64,000 nucleotides of DNA from Chlorocebus sabaeus (GCF_047675955.1 NC_132925.1:71615622-71679621); one strand, 5' to 3'; shown: positions 23,130 to 34,400, counted from the stretch's first letter. Numbers and translations are program-made. The notes: generated by a model not told the origin, from the letters alone.

Positions 23130-23494
23130 ATAATATGCGAGTCCATCTTTCTGAAATTCAATCTGTTTTTCTCTGCTGGCTGAGAACTGTTTAAGAGTGT
23201 GTAAGTACATTTAGGCTTGTTTATTAGACTTCAGCAAAATTTCCCTGGTTTTAATGAAAAGAAATACATTTATATGCACATGAGATTCACCTTCCCCCAA
23301 ATATGTGTGAAACATACATCTGGCATCATATCTACAGTTGTTTAAATGTAAAAGAAAAAGGGAAATCTTGATAAAGTAAAAGAAATGAAAAAACAGCTAT
23401 TGTCATTCAGTAACAGCTGTTTAAATAAACTGCTATTCAGAAAGCCAAAATGGTTTAATCCTTAAAGGATCAACTTCCAACTTTGAGCATACAA

Positions 23495-23712
23495 CAAATA
23501 CTGCTGATATTTCTTAAGCATCTATTGTATTCCAAGCACAAGGCAAGGTGTGTTCATTTGACCCTCAAAGCAACTCTATGAGACAGTAGTTTACAAACAA
23601 GAAAATAGAGGCTTGGAGTTGTTATGCAACATGCCAAGTTATTTCTATTTTGCTAAAGCCAACCTGGGGGTTTGAACCTAGGTCTTGTAGACTCTAGAGT
23701 GTGTGCTTCCTT
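23495..23712 (-). mobile_element. MIR SINE, antisense
   Basis: 'gcatctattgtattccaagcacaaggcaagg', 'gaccctcaaagcaactctatgagacagtag', 'acaagaaaatagaggcttgg', 'gggtttgaacctaggtcttgtagactctagagtgtgtgct' are clear reverse MIR. Confidence 0.75.
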
Positions 23713-23904
23713 TTCCATGCTGCCTGGAAATCAGGAAACTCCCAAATTCAAATGCAGGATCTCAGATATGCAAAGCATGTGCCTGCCCTACCACTGAGTC
23801 CTGGGACAATGTCAAAGAAGAAATTACAGGCTTTGTTTGGCCAGAGCTAGCTACCCTGGATATGTATTACAGCAGATATTGTTCAATGACTACCCAAAAT
23901 CGAT

Positions 23905-24295
23905 TTTCCCTTCCTCTTTACTAACAGGTGGCAATGTGCCCAGTTAAAAAACTGCATTTTCCAGGCTCTCTTACAGGTATGTGTGGCCAGTGGAATGTAA
24001 GTCATTCAGCAAAGCTTTTTAAAAGAGTCTTACTTGGCTGAAATGAGACCTTTTTGCTTCTCCCCCTGCCTTGTTCTTCCTATCTGGAACACCACCTCCC
24101 CAGCCACCAATGGCAGAAAAATGAGCAATAACTCATAATCACAAAGCAAGCCAGAAGATAGAAATCATGTACTAAGAAATTTCACATGCCTAAAGACAGT
24201 GCTTCAAGTTCACGCATCATGTTACGTAAGAGAAAAATTAACTTCTATTTTATTTAAGCCAGTATTATTTGGGGTTTCTGTTAAATGAAGCCAAA
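23905..24295 (+). mobile_element. ancient LTR-like repeat, family unresolved
   Basis: 'aaactgcattttccaggctctcttacaggtatgtgtggccagtggaatgtaa' near the start and 'atttaagccagtattatttggggtttctgtt' at the end are hallmarks of an old mammalian LTR-like family. Related to the copy at 5460-5925. Confidence 0.45.
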
Positions 24296-24861
24296 ACTAG
24301 TTTCAACAGAAACTTACATTTTGTTTGAATAAGAAAGAAAAGGTAACTGATTCATGTCCTTTTCTTCCCAATGACAGTAACCTCCTGGTGGCTAGAGACC
24401 CTATCGCCTATATTTCCTTTTAATATCTCCCCAGCATCTATAATTTTTCCAGACAAATAGCATGGAGTCAATAGGTATTTGTTTACTTGACACAGTGGAC
24501 ATTTTAGAAGAAGCACTGAGCAAAGTCTAACTTTCTGGATGTCACCTTTTTTTAAAGCTAAGCCCAACTTACATATTCTAACTATAAGAAAATGTATTCT
24601 GGACAGATTCCAGCAGGCCACTGACACTGACTGACAATAACAACCAACTGTTCCTCAACCTGAAGAAAACAAGAACCCAGAATTAAATTTGTCTCTCTGA
24701 ATGTCAGTGGTTAACAAAGGAGCTAAATGGATCTTTAAATAATTACAGTTGGCAAAGAAACAACCATATGTACATGTATATATATAATATGATACACACA
24801 CACACACGCACGCAGTCCTTTTAGAAACTTACCCTATTAAGAATTTGAATGTGACTTGAGT
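24296..24861. other. unassigned non-coding DNA
   Basis: Contains a short compound (TA)n(CA)n stretch at about 24775-24815. Nothing else recognised. Confidence 0.45.
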
Positions 24862-25405
24862 GTTGGTCTCCTGATTTAACCTCCTTTCCCTTCAGCACTC
24901 ACTGTGTCCTTGTTCACCTTCAGAACATTGAATCCATTCACTATCAAATCTCCAATCTCCCTTCCACTCTTGTGCCCACTTTGCATATTCACTTTTCCCT
25001 TTTGCACAGGCCATTCTAGAAGGCTTTCTTCTCTAGCCAAGGACTCCAATCAATCCATCATTTTTTTTTTTTTTTTTTTTTTTTACCAGTTGTCATCACA
25101 CTTGTCATTTCAGCTGAATCCTATCTCTATTCTGAGGTCCAGTCCAACTCCTACACTTTTCAAAAGTTCAGTCCTGACTATCATGACCTCAGAAATATCT
25201 TCATCTTTTGTGAGTCCCTCTTTCATTAACTCTCTGTCCAATTAATTGTATCTTTACTTAGAACTACCCTTTTCTCATATGGATATTATGTCCCCTCAGC
25301 AAGTTTCTAAGGTTTTTGAAGGCAAAGACTGTGTCCTCTGCTGCTTTGGCACCCATTGACTGCCATGCTTCCTAATATCTAGTAAGCTTTTGTTAGTGAG
25401 AGCAG
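24862..25405 (+). mobile_element. L2 LINE 3' region
   Basis: C/T-rich L2 3' layout: 'cactcttgtgcccactttgcatattc', 'ggccattctagaaggctttcttctctag', 'aagttcagtcctgactatcatgacctc', ending 'gaaggcaaagactgtgtcctctgct', 'atatctagtaagcttttgttagtgag'. A 24-base T run (25061-25084) has expanded inside it. Confidence 0.65.
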
Positions 25406-25430
25406 CTTGGTTGTTTGCCTTTTGGATTTG

Positions 25431-27040
25431 GATACAAAATCAATGTGCAAAAACCACAAGCAGAGAGCCAAATCATGAGTGAACTCCCATTCACAGTTGC
25501 TACAAAGAGAATAAAATACCTAGAAATCCAACTTACAAGGGATGAGAAGGACTTCTTGAAGGAGAACTACAAACCACTGCTGGAGGAAATAAGAGAGGAC
25601 ACAAACAAATGGAAAAACATTCCATGCTCATGGATCAGAAGAATCAATATTGTGAAAATGGCCATACTGCCCTTAGTAATTTACAGATTCAATGCTATCT
25701 TCATCAAGCTACTATTGACTTTCTTCACAGAAGTAGAAAAAAACTACTTTAAATTTCATATGGAGCCAAAAAAGAACCCATACAGCCTAGACAATCCTAA
25801 GCAAAAAGAACAAAGCTGGAGGCATCATGCTACCTGACTTCAAACTATACTATAAGGCTACAGTAATCAAAACAGCATGGTACTAGTACCAAAAGAGATA
25901 TATAGACCAAGGGAACAGAACAGAGGCCTCAGAAATAACAACATACATCTGCAACCATCTGATCTTTGACAAACCTGACAAAAAGAAGCAATGGGGAAAG
26001 GATTCCCTATTTCATAAATGGTGTTAGGAAAAGTGGCTAGCCATATGCAGAAAACTGAAAATGGACCCCTTCCTTAAACCTTGTAGAAATATTAACTCAA
26101 GATGGATTAAAGGCTTAAACATAAGACCTAAAACTATAAAAACCCTAGAAGAAAACCTAGGCAATACCATTCAGGACATAGGCATGGGCAAAGACTTCAT
26201 GACTAAGACACCAAAAGCAATATCAACAAAAGCCAAAATTGGCAAATGGGATGTAATTAAACTAACGAGTTTCTGCACAGTAAAAGAAATTATCATCAGG
26301 GTGAACAGGCAACCTACAGAATGGGTGAAAAGTTTTACAATCTATCCATCAGACAAAGGGCTAATATCCAGAATCTACAAAGAACTTAAACAAATTTACA
26401 AGAAAAAATCAAACAACCCCATCAAAAAGTGGGCAAAGGATATGAACAGACACTTCTCAAAAGAAGACATTTATGCCACCAATAAACATATGAAAAAAAG
26501 CTCATCATCACTGGTCATTAGAGAAATGAAAGTCAAAACCAAAATGAGATACCATCTCACACCAGTTAGAATGGCGATCATTAAGAAGTCAGGAAACAGC
26601 AGATGCTGGAGAGGATGTGGAGAAATAGGAATGCTTTACACTGTTGGTGGGAGTGTAAATTAGTTCAACCATTGTGGAAGACAGTGTGGTAATTCCTCAA
26701 GGATCTAGAACCAGAAATACCATTTGACCCAGCTATCCCATTACTGGGTATACCCAAAGGATTATAAATCATTCTACTATAAAGACACATGCACACGTAT
26801 GTTTATTGCAGCACTGTTCACAATAGCAAAGACTTCGAACCAACCCAAATGTCCATCAATGATGTACTGGATAAAGAAAATGTGGCACATATACACCATG
26901 GAACACTAAGCAACCATAAAAAGGATGAGTTCATGTCCTTTGCAGGGACATGGATGAAACTAGAAACCATCACTCTCGGCAAACTAACACAGGAACAGAA
27001 AACCAAACACCACTTGTTCTCACTCATAAGTGGGAGTTGA
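25431..27040 (+). pseudogene. L1 ORF2 C-terminal remnant, broken
   Basis: Remnant of the LINE-1 ORF2 protein downstream of the reverse-transcriptase active site; the endonuclease and RT catalytic motifs lie in the missing 5' part. The frame is broken into pieces at about 25415-25837, 26061-26663, 26724-26909 and 26789-27040 by frameshifts and stops, in two different frames. Near the start, about nine codons present in ordinary L1PA ORF2 are missing in frame at the 25462/25463 junction ('accacaagca' joined to 'gagagccaaatc'). The codon-level similarity is to a retrotransposon, not to a host gene, and no activity is possible. Antisense frames over this block, such as the one at 26818-27210, are shadows. 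Confidence 0.92.
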
Positions 27041-27271
27041 ACAATGGGAACACATGGACACAGGGAGGGGAACGTCACACACTTGGGCCTGTCCAGGGGG
27101 TGAGGGGCTAGAGGAGGGATAGCATTAGGAGAAATACCTAACGTAGATGAAAGGTTGATGGGTGCAGCAAACCACCATGACACGTGTATACCTATGTAAC
27201 AAACCTGCACATTCTATATAGGTATCCCAGATCTTAAAGCATAACAATAAAATAAAAGGTTAAAAAAAATA
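25431..27271 (+). mobile_element. L1PA-type LINE-1, 5'-truncated (3' 1.84 kb)
   Basis: Begins inside ORF2 at 'ggatacaaaatcaatgtgc' and runs through the ORF2 C-terminus and 3' UTR ('gggcctgtccagggggtgagg', 'gcaaaccaccatgacacgtg', 'cctatgtaacaaacctgcac') to 'aaaataaaaggttaaaaaaaat'. The close fit to young primate L1 3' ends points to an L1PA subfamily, probably a middle-aged one. No clear TSD seen. Inserted between an L2 and a MIR; non-autonomous and dead. Confidence 0.93.
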
Positions 27272-27405
27272 AGGAGGTTCTATGATCATTCCTATTTCAC
27301 AGGTAAAAAAGCTGAGACACAGAAACTAAGCAATGTACCCCATTCTACATCTGCTAAGTGGCGGTGCCAGGATTCCCGGCAAGGCTCTTGGGCTTTAAAA
27401 GCTGA
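27272..27405 (-). mobile_element. MIR SINE, antisense, truncated by the L1
   Basis: 'cattcctatttcacaggtaaaaaagctgagacacagaaactaagcaatg', 'ctgctaagtggcggtgccaggattcc' are reverse MIR; begins exactly where the L1 tail ends. Confidence 0.7.
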
Positions 27406-27787
27406 ACTCCAGCCAGGATGCTACAATGATTGTAAGGCATGAGACTTGAACACTGATGGCTGTATGCAGCCCAGCCCCCCCGGTGACAGGGCTCACATAG
27501 CATCCAACTCTGCCTGCTCAGTAGCTAAGGTCTGGACTTAATTCTTTGTGGATGTAAGAGCTCACAGTAACCGCTAAAAAGTTTGCTTAATCTACCCACA
27601 AGCATCACTAATAAGGACAGTAGCAGATTGAAGAAGGGCTGCAGCATGGCAGTGGAGAGTCTAAAAATAAAAATAAGGATGCAGGAAGGTAATTAACCGG
27701 TGCTCTTCCTCCCTCTGTGGAGAACAAAAGCCAGCTAATTGGCCAGCTTAAACAGCTCTGACAGCACCTTAGAGCCCAGCTCTCCTC
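27406..27787. other. unassigned non-coding DNA
   Basis: Nothing recognised. Confidence 0.45.
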
Positions 27788-27825
<38 letters not shown>

Positions 27826-27843
27826 ATGTGTGTGTCTGTGTGT
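27788..27843. repeat. (TG)n microsatellite
   Basis: About 35 bases of pure TG followed by an interrupted TG block ('gcatgtgtgtgtctgtgtg'). Confidence 0.95.
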
Positions 27844-28024
27844 TCAGAGATGATTATGACAAGAGGGTATTACATATTACCCAGATTGTGGAAAAATATG
27901 GGATCTTCTGAGAGGAATTATAATAGAGTCACTGATAAGTGCAAAAAATAGCCGTCGCTAGCTATGGTTTCAAAGGTCACGTGCATGACTAGTTATACAT
28001 GGTGCAGGGAGTCTCTCTGGGACA

Positions 28025-28800
28025 ACATAACTCACTAATTCACTCATTCCTTATGTGCTTATTTTGTAAAATATTTAATAAGAGCCCACTATGTGCCATG
28101 CATTATCCAGTTACTAAGGATGAAATGATGGAGTCAAAAAAGCTCCCTGTTTTCGTGGAGCTTGTCTTTCACATTGGGGAGGCAGACCACAGACACACCC
28201 ATCAATGAATGAACAAGAAAACAACAAGGAAATAGACAGTGCAATGAGCTAGAAAAGGATAAGAAGACTCTAGCCAGGGAGGACAGGGAGGTGTCAGATG
28301 GAAAGGTAATATTTGAGCACAGGTGTCCAGGATGGGAAGGAGTCATTCCTACAAATTGCTGGTGAGAAGGGAGCCTTTCAGGCAGATGGATCCAGAAGTG
28401 CAAAGGTCCTGAGGCAGAAAATAGTCTGATGTGCCTGAGGAAGGGAAATGTAATTGGAATGTAGTAGGAGGGGGAACGTAAGACGAGAAAAAGGTTGGAG
28501 AAGTGGAAAAGAACCAGAGAGAAAGGACTTTGTAGGCAGTGGCACAAACTTGGCATTTTATTCTCAGAAAAGAGAAGTTTTTAGAAGGTTGTAAGAAAGA
28601 GAGCACCGTGCTGTGCTGTGGAGAGTAATTTGATTACTGGGTGGAGAAATGGTATTCAATGGAATTAGATGAGAAACAGGAAACTAATTGGGAGGCTGCT
28701 GTGGAAGCCTGGGAGGTTTGGTTGAGTGTGGTAGCAGCAAAAATGGAAATAAATGAAAGGGTTAGAGCTGTATCTTGGAGAAAGAACCACATTTGCCTTT
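28025..28800 (-). mobile_element. L2 LINE, antisense, about 775 bases
   Basis: Starts at the L2 3' end read backwards ('actcattccttatgtgct', 'agcccactatgtgccatgc', 'cgtggagcttgtctttcac', 'ggaggcagaccac') and continues through 'gatccagaagtgcaaaggtcctgaggcag', 'aggactttgtaggcagtgg' and 'tcaatggaattagatgag'. The overlapping antisense frames at 28134-28606 are L2 by-products, not genes. Confidence 0.75.
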
Positions 28801-29617
28801 TACCCAAAGGCTCCACTGCCCCAAATGTCAGCAGCAAACTGCTATAGTGCCTAAAATTCCTGGAATGAAATAATTAAAAAGTTAATGGGTTATGTTAGAA
28901 ACTAATTCAAAAAAATGATTTTAGATAGTTTTCTTCCAGCCCTAGCTTCTTAAATGAATGGCTGCAATGCCGTCCACTAATTCTTTACCTTCACGGAGAC
29001 CCTTTGGGCTTTCCCTTCCAGGGCAATGCCTGCCCTGTTTTCCTGGCAGGGTTGTCATGAGAAGTTAACTTATTAATATTAACTAAAATAAAAGCCTTTA
29101 AGACTTTATGCCACTTTCCAAACTAAAACCTGTGTATAAAGTTTTGCTCAAAGAAATGTGAAAATAAGTGTTTTATAGTCAAAGACACATATAGGCTTCT
29201 ATTTTGCAGGACTTATCAGAGCCTTTAGTGAACTAACATGTATGAGAGTCTCCAACAAATAAGAAAATAACAAGGAAAGGAACAAGGAAATCAAGTCTGC
29301 TGTATTTCTCAAACTTACTTCAAGGAGGAACATTTTTCTTTCAGGCCATGTGGTTCCAATTCCCATGGAACCCAGTTTGTCAAACACGGTATTACAGAGA
29401 TGAGAAAGACTACTACTGAGACACATCAGGAGATCTTTCAGAAGGCCTTTTGAATTTTAAAATGGAAAATCTCCCATCAAGGAAAATATATACGTGTATA
29501 TATATATATGTATAACTTATAAATAGTCCATGCTTTGAACAAAAATTATCATGTTATGGAACCAGCATCTTGCCTAGGTCTAAGATATAAAGCATTGGTC
29601 TCAGAATAAAATGGAAA
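28801..29617. other. unassigned non-coding DNA
   Basis: Contains a (TA)n-rich stretch at about 29488-29514. No gene or element recognised. Confidence 0.45.
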
Positions 29618-29800
29618 GGGATGCTTATGTAAGACACCTTGGAAGTGTTTTCTTCCTTACCTACACCAGAAACCTGTGAGGTAGTAATTATGATCCCCAT
29701 TTAACAGATGAGAACACTGGAGCTTAAAGAGATTGAGAATCTTGCAGTAGTTCATCCAACAGATGTGTAACCAACAAGTGTACTTCTAAACTTTATACAA
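29618..29800 (-). mobile_element. MIR SINE, antisense
   Basis: 'gaaacctgtgaggtagtaattatgatccccatttaacagatgagaacactggag' is a strong reverse MIR core. Confidence 0.75.
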
Positions 29801-29884
29801 TATGGCTATTTTTAAATGCTGGGATTAGGTGCAGCAGTCCTTCAACTAGTGTGGCCTCTATTCTAATTCAAACTGCAAGTAGCA

Positions 29885-30150
29885 GCGGAGAACAGACAAG
29901 GCAGTCACAAGGTTTACATCCCAGCTTTACCACTTCTCAGCTGTGTGATGTTAGGCAAACTGCTTAACCTCTCTGATTTCTGGCTAACTTATCTGAACCA
30001 GACAGAAGACAACAATCCCCCTCCTGCCCCACTCACCCTTAGATTTGTCATGAGTATTAAATGGGACAACACCAGTCAAGTACTTAGCGCAACTCCTGAC
30101 AAGTGGGGAGCCCCTATGAAATGTTTAGACTCACTTTGTATAATACCATT
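29885..30150 (+). mobile_element. MIR SINE, near full length
   Basis: 'ggcagtcacaaggtttacatcccagctttaccacttctcagctgtgtgatgttaggcaaactgcttaacctctctg', then 'gtcatgagtattaaatgggacaacacc', 'aagtacttagcgcaactcctgacaag'. Very clear core. Confidence 0.8.
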
Positions 30151-30944
30151 TGTAGAAGTTGGGATTTTCTTTTAGAGAAATTACCTACTGAGGTAATTTT
30201 ATGTCTAGTCCAGTTTAAATGACAGGATAAAAGCTAAATATTTTCATTTCATCTAGGAGAACTACCTTGGTCTAGAAATCAGTTTTGAGTAAAGGCTTTC
30301 TTTTCTTTCTTTCTTCTTTGTTTCCTGGAAGCACTCAGTTTGGAGTTAACTCACTGAGCCTGAGTAATATGAGAAAAATTGGAATCCCAGTGAGAGACAA
30401 GGACTTAGTTGCTGATGGCTAAATGATTCCCAGGGTCCTGCTCTAAGTACCAAGCATTTCCTCTCCACAGAGCATATCCACATTGCATCAGATGGGCAGA
30501 AGAGCAGGAGGACAATCACAAGAATTTGATAGACAATCAGGTAGAACAGTTATGCATGTTTTGGTGGGGGAGTCTGCTCTAACTACAAATCAAGCTTCTG
30601 ATTTAAAATCACACCTTATTCTTGCCTTAGTTAAATCTACAAGAAACCAGTTTTTGACCTTTAAAACACAACATCAGCTTGTTCATAGTCCCCTTGTGAG
30701 TTGCTTGTCTACTTAATGAAATTGTTGCCTGCTAATAAAGTTGTGGTTGGAGTCCTGCCTCGTAGCCATTAACCTCAGGATCTGTGCACAATTTTCTCTT
30801 TATTACACTGTAAAGTCCCTTAGCAGTGGGATGTAGGGTCTTGCTTAGAATTGAATTTGGATGGTCTCTAATCATGATGAGTTTAAAATGGGATGCAAGA
30901 TGTTAGATTAGTATAAAGACTACATGGAATTAAATGTGTAGCCT
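30151..30944. other. unassigned non-coding DNA
   Basis: A short pyrimidine-rich 'ctttctttctttctt'-type patch near 30300-30320; otherwise nothing recognised. Confidence 0.45.
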
Positions 30945-31142
30945 CTGGGGAAATCCTGCCTGAGTCTGAGTCTTGGCTCCACTGATCATTAATGGTGCGA
31001 CCCCTATAAGCTTGTTCCTTCAGTTTTAAAACCTGAATAGCAATTATGATAATGATACCTACCCTACATCAGTGACTTGTTATGAGGACTCAAGGAGAAG
31101 TAGAGGTTCTGAACCATAAAAAACACTAGCTATCATTATTAT
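30945..31142 (+). mobile_element. MIR SINE feeding into a triplet array
   Basis: 'gagtctgagtcttggctccactgatcattaatggtgcgacccc', 'tgataatgatacctaccctacatcag', 'gttatgaggactcaagg', ending 'agctatcattattattacc'. The ATT-rich MIR tail runs straight into the (ATC/ACC)n array. Confidence 0.65.
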
Positions 31143-31970
31143 TACCAATACCATCATCATCACCACCACCATAACAGTGCCATCAGCATCACCACCACCA
31201 CCACCGCTCCCATCAGCATCACCAACACCACCATCACCACTGCCATTAGCATCACCACCACAACCATCACCACTGCCATTAGCATCACCACCACCACCAT
31301 CATCACTGCCATCAACATCACCACCAGCACCTTCAGCACCACCACCACCACCACTGCCATCAGCATCACCACCACCACCATCACCACTGCCATTAGCATC
31401 ACCACCACCGCCATCAGCATCACCACCACCACCATCACCACTGCCATCAACATCACCACCAGCACCTTCAGCACCACCACCACCACCACTGCCATCAGCA
31501 TCACCACCACCACCATCACCACTGCCATTAGCATCACCACCACCGCCATCAGCATCACCACCACCACCATCATCACTGCCATCAACATCACCACCAGCAC
31601 CTTCATCACCACCACCACCACCACCACTGCCATCAGCATCACCACCACCACCATCACTACCACCACCATCATCACCACCATCACCACCACTGTCATCAGC
31701 ATCACCACCACCGCCATCATCACCACCACTACCATTACCACACCACTACCATGATCACCACCACCACCACCACCATCATCACCAGCACTACCATCATCAC
31801 AACCATCATTGCCATCACCACCACCATCATCACCACCACCACTATCATCATTACACTACTACCATCATAACCACCACCAAGATCACCACCATCACTACCA
31901 TCAATACCAACACCTCCACCATCATCCACTACTACCACCACTACCATCATGATCACTGTCACTTTGTCCA
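31143..31970. repeat. (CAC/CAT/CAG)n triplet array with 135-base higher-order unit
   Basis: About 830 bases of mixed CAC, CAT and CAG triplets. A 135-base higher-order unit starting 'ccatcaacatcaccaccagc' occurs at 31309-31443 and 31444-31578, differing at one base by eye, with a third, diverged start at 31579. Left and right margins are plain irregular CAC/CAT repeat. The strict 3-base phase removes stops, so long frames open on both strands (plus 31177-32055, Pro/Ser-rich; minus 31160-31741, Val/Met-rich); these are artefacts of the repeat, with no initiation context or neighbouring exon to support translation. Confidence 0.95.
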
Positions 31971-33194
31971 CAGCAGCAACAGGCGTGCCATGTTTCACCC
32001 AAACCCATTAGCCAAAATCTTCAAGACCTACTCAATATATTATACAACATTATAACCAAACAACATTACAACATTATAACCAAAAACAGCCTGAAAGCTA
32101 GCAAGATATTAGACAAAAGCTTTACTGGCAGCAAGGTTGAGTCATTAGTGCTGTTCACTTTAGTCTCTTATAGATAGTTTAATTAAAATGTTCTGCCCTT
32201 TGTCCATTTTCTGTCTCTCACACATTGCCAATGACCTTAACATTGTATTATTAGTCATTAAACAAGGCTCATTCTCTTTTTAAAGTTTATCTAGACAGAC
32301 CTCCCCCTCCTCCTTTTCAGTGACCAAGAGGAGGCAGACCTGCTCAGGAACTCCATAATTTGGATTGGTGAATTTTGCTTGCGTTCTGATTGAGTCAAAA
32401 GTCAGCTAAGATTATTCATGAGTTTGCAGTTTCTATTAATTGTTCCTGTAGTGAAGCTCTAGTGTATGCATTTTATCTTTTCAGGCTACGTAGTAATATC
32501 AGTTGTTCTCAGTCAGTATCTGGAAACTTTGAGTTCATCAGATTCTGCAGATTAAATGCTCTAAACCTTAAATCTTTCCCTCTAGAAAAGATGAAATTAT
32601 GAACCTATTGCCTTGAAGAGTTCATGCAGGCCACCTTTGTGTATTGAAAGCAGGTATGTGTCCACACACTGAAAGAGCATCCCACATTCTCAGTTCAGCC
32701 TAAGAGGCCTGTTGTGTTATTATGTTTGCAAGTAAAATGTGTGGCCAATTGAATGTCCACATAACATAATGTGCCTCTGATACCAGCTTCCCCTATTGTG
32801 CCCAAATATTGTCCCATGATGTAATGTTAACTGTGCATCTTTCCATAAGCTCCCTCTTGAAAGGTAAACACCAAATAGTTCACCCTCATCTATTATCCAA
32901 ACCTGGGGTGGGCCCATAACAGGATCAATGAGTGTAGCTGACTTATAAAACATTTATGTGCTTGGAATATATACATTTTTGAAAAGATAGAGAATCAACA
33001 AATTTGCCAACTTTTTTTTCCTCAAGATTTTGGGGGAAAACTGAATGCTTGTCAGGACCAAAGATAGATGTAACCTGGCAAGACATAAGAGCCCTCCAAG
33101 GAAGATTTTGACATCCTTTACCACATTTCTGGTGCCACATTTAGTAAGTAAAATTGAGCAGTATCCAAGTGGTCTTCTCATTATCAAGTTCCAG
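31971..33194. other. unassigned non-coding DNA
   Basis: No element or gene recognised over about 1.2 kb. Contains a short partial duplication of 'caacattataaccaaa' near 32044-32085. Confidence 0.45.
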
Positions 33195-33320
33195 GAAGTA
33201 TGTTTATTCATTCACTCACGGACTCCATCATTCAACTAGCATTTGCCAGTGCTTATGGGTGGCCAGACGCTGTGGTAGGCACTGGGGAGGCAGCATGGAA
33301 CAGGACAAATGGAATTTACA
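33195..33320 (-). mobile_element. L2 LINE 3' end, antisense
   Basis: 'ttattcattcactcacgg', 'tgccagtgcttatgggtggccagacgctgtggtaggcactggggaggcagcatggaacaggac' is the reversed L2 3' end. Confidence 0.65.
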
Positions 33321-34147
33321 GTAGATTTGCACAAAGACATCGGTTTCATCAGTAGGGCTTTGGAGCAGTTTATGTCTTACTTTGGGCAGTCACCAGAAAT
33401 CAGAGCCTGAGACAAGGACCTGAAAGGTGATTCTAGGAGACAGGAGTGAAGGAGCAGAGAGAGTGATACAATTAAGGCTCAAAATCAATTAATGGATGTG
33501 TTTCGAAGGCCTCTGTTGCAGGCATCAGGGGTTCCTGAGAATCCACAGAGCCACTGAGAAGCACGCAGAACACTTTCTAGAATCGTCTACCTAGAGGATG
33601 ACGGGCTGCAGGATTTACCTACCAGTCTTTATCCCCACCGGTGAAGGTTGCGTTGGGGCTCCCTTACACACAGGCTGAGCACACTCAGTCACTGTTGGAA
33701 AAGGCCTTGAAGCAGAAAGATAACTGAAGTATACCCGAGGCAGGCACTACATGTATAAGGTGAGTCTGAGCTACCACAGCACTGCCCACCACAGCAGTGG
33801 CTAAAATGAGGGGTGAGCTGAGGGGATGTGATGTGGGACACCAGAAGCAGTCACAATCATTCTTTTAACAAGCATTTAAGCCTGCTTCCAGTGCTTTCAG
33901 TGACTGGCTCCACGGTAGGATTCCATATGTGAGCTTTAAAAAACAAAGGGCTTCCACAGCTCAGATATTACAATGGCTCCAGGCAGGGGCTGTGTCTCTC
34001 CAGCGTATTTAGAACATCTTTTATCTCATAGCCACAAACCAAATAAACAGATTTGGTGGTGAGACTCACTTTCGCTTTTTGAAGAGTTTTAAATGTTAGT
34101 TTTCAAAACAACAAGCAGTAGTACCACTTGTAATAATAATAGCAAAA
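33321..34147. other. unassigned non-coding DNA
   Basis: Slightly GC-richer at 33530-33760 with scattered CpG. Could hold an old LTR-like fragment, but nothing can be named. Confidence 0.4.
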
Positions 34148-34400
34148 ATCACAATAGCAGCACAGGTAGCTCTTACTACACACGAGGCTCTATTCCAAGT
34201 GCTTTATGAATATCAGCCCTTTTCATCCTCACAATAATCCAGTAACGTAAGTACCATTATTATCAGTCCAACTTTACAGACAAGGCAACTAAGGCACAGA
34301 GAAGTACTGTGCTGAAATTCACCCAGGGTGAAACAGACAGTGGGATGCAGGATAAAGATTCCCTATGAACTCAGAATCCAGATTCTGTGCTCACTACATT
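34148..34400 (-). mobile_element. MIR SINE, antisense, near full length
   Basis: 'ctattccaagtgctttatgaatatcagcccttttcatcctcacaataatccagtaacgtaagtaccattattatcag', 'acaaggcaactaaggcacagagaag' and 'agattctgtgctcactaca' are reverse MIR. Confidence 0.8.

Larger units (their letters stand above)
21001..23494. other. unassigned non-coding DNA with small local duplications
   Basis: No dispersed repeat recognised over about 2.5 kb. Contains a T run (21148-21164), a 21-base tandem duplication (21625-21666) and a duplicated 47-base segment with a 12-base hairpin (22998-23129). A 143-codon frame at 21303-21734 shows no domain and includes the tandem duplication. Confidence 0.5.

Noticed and set aside
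26061..26663. 200-codon frame as a gene
   Set aside because: It is part of the L1 ORF2 C-terminus in a 5'-truncated, frameshifted copy.
28134..28606. overlapping antisense frames of 140 and 85 codons
   Set aside because: They lie wholly within the antisense L2; they come from its pyrimidine-rich sequence, not from a gene.
31143..31970. CRISPR array or other spaced-repeat system
   Set aside because: The regular 135-base spacing is a higher-order tandem repeat of CAC/CAT/CAG with no unique spacers, and the DNA is vertebrate.
31177..32055. 292-codon open frame as a possible Pro-rich protein gene
   Set aside because: It is entirely triplet repeat in constant phase plus a short tail; the opposite strand is open too. 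No exon neighbours, start context or domain.
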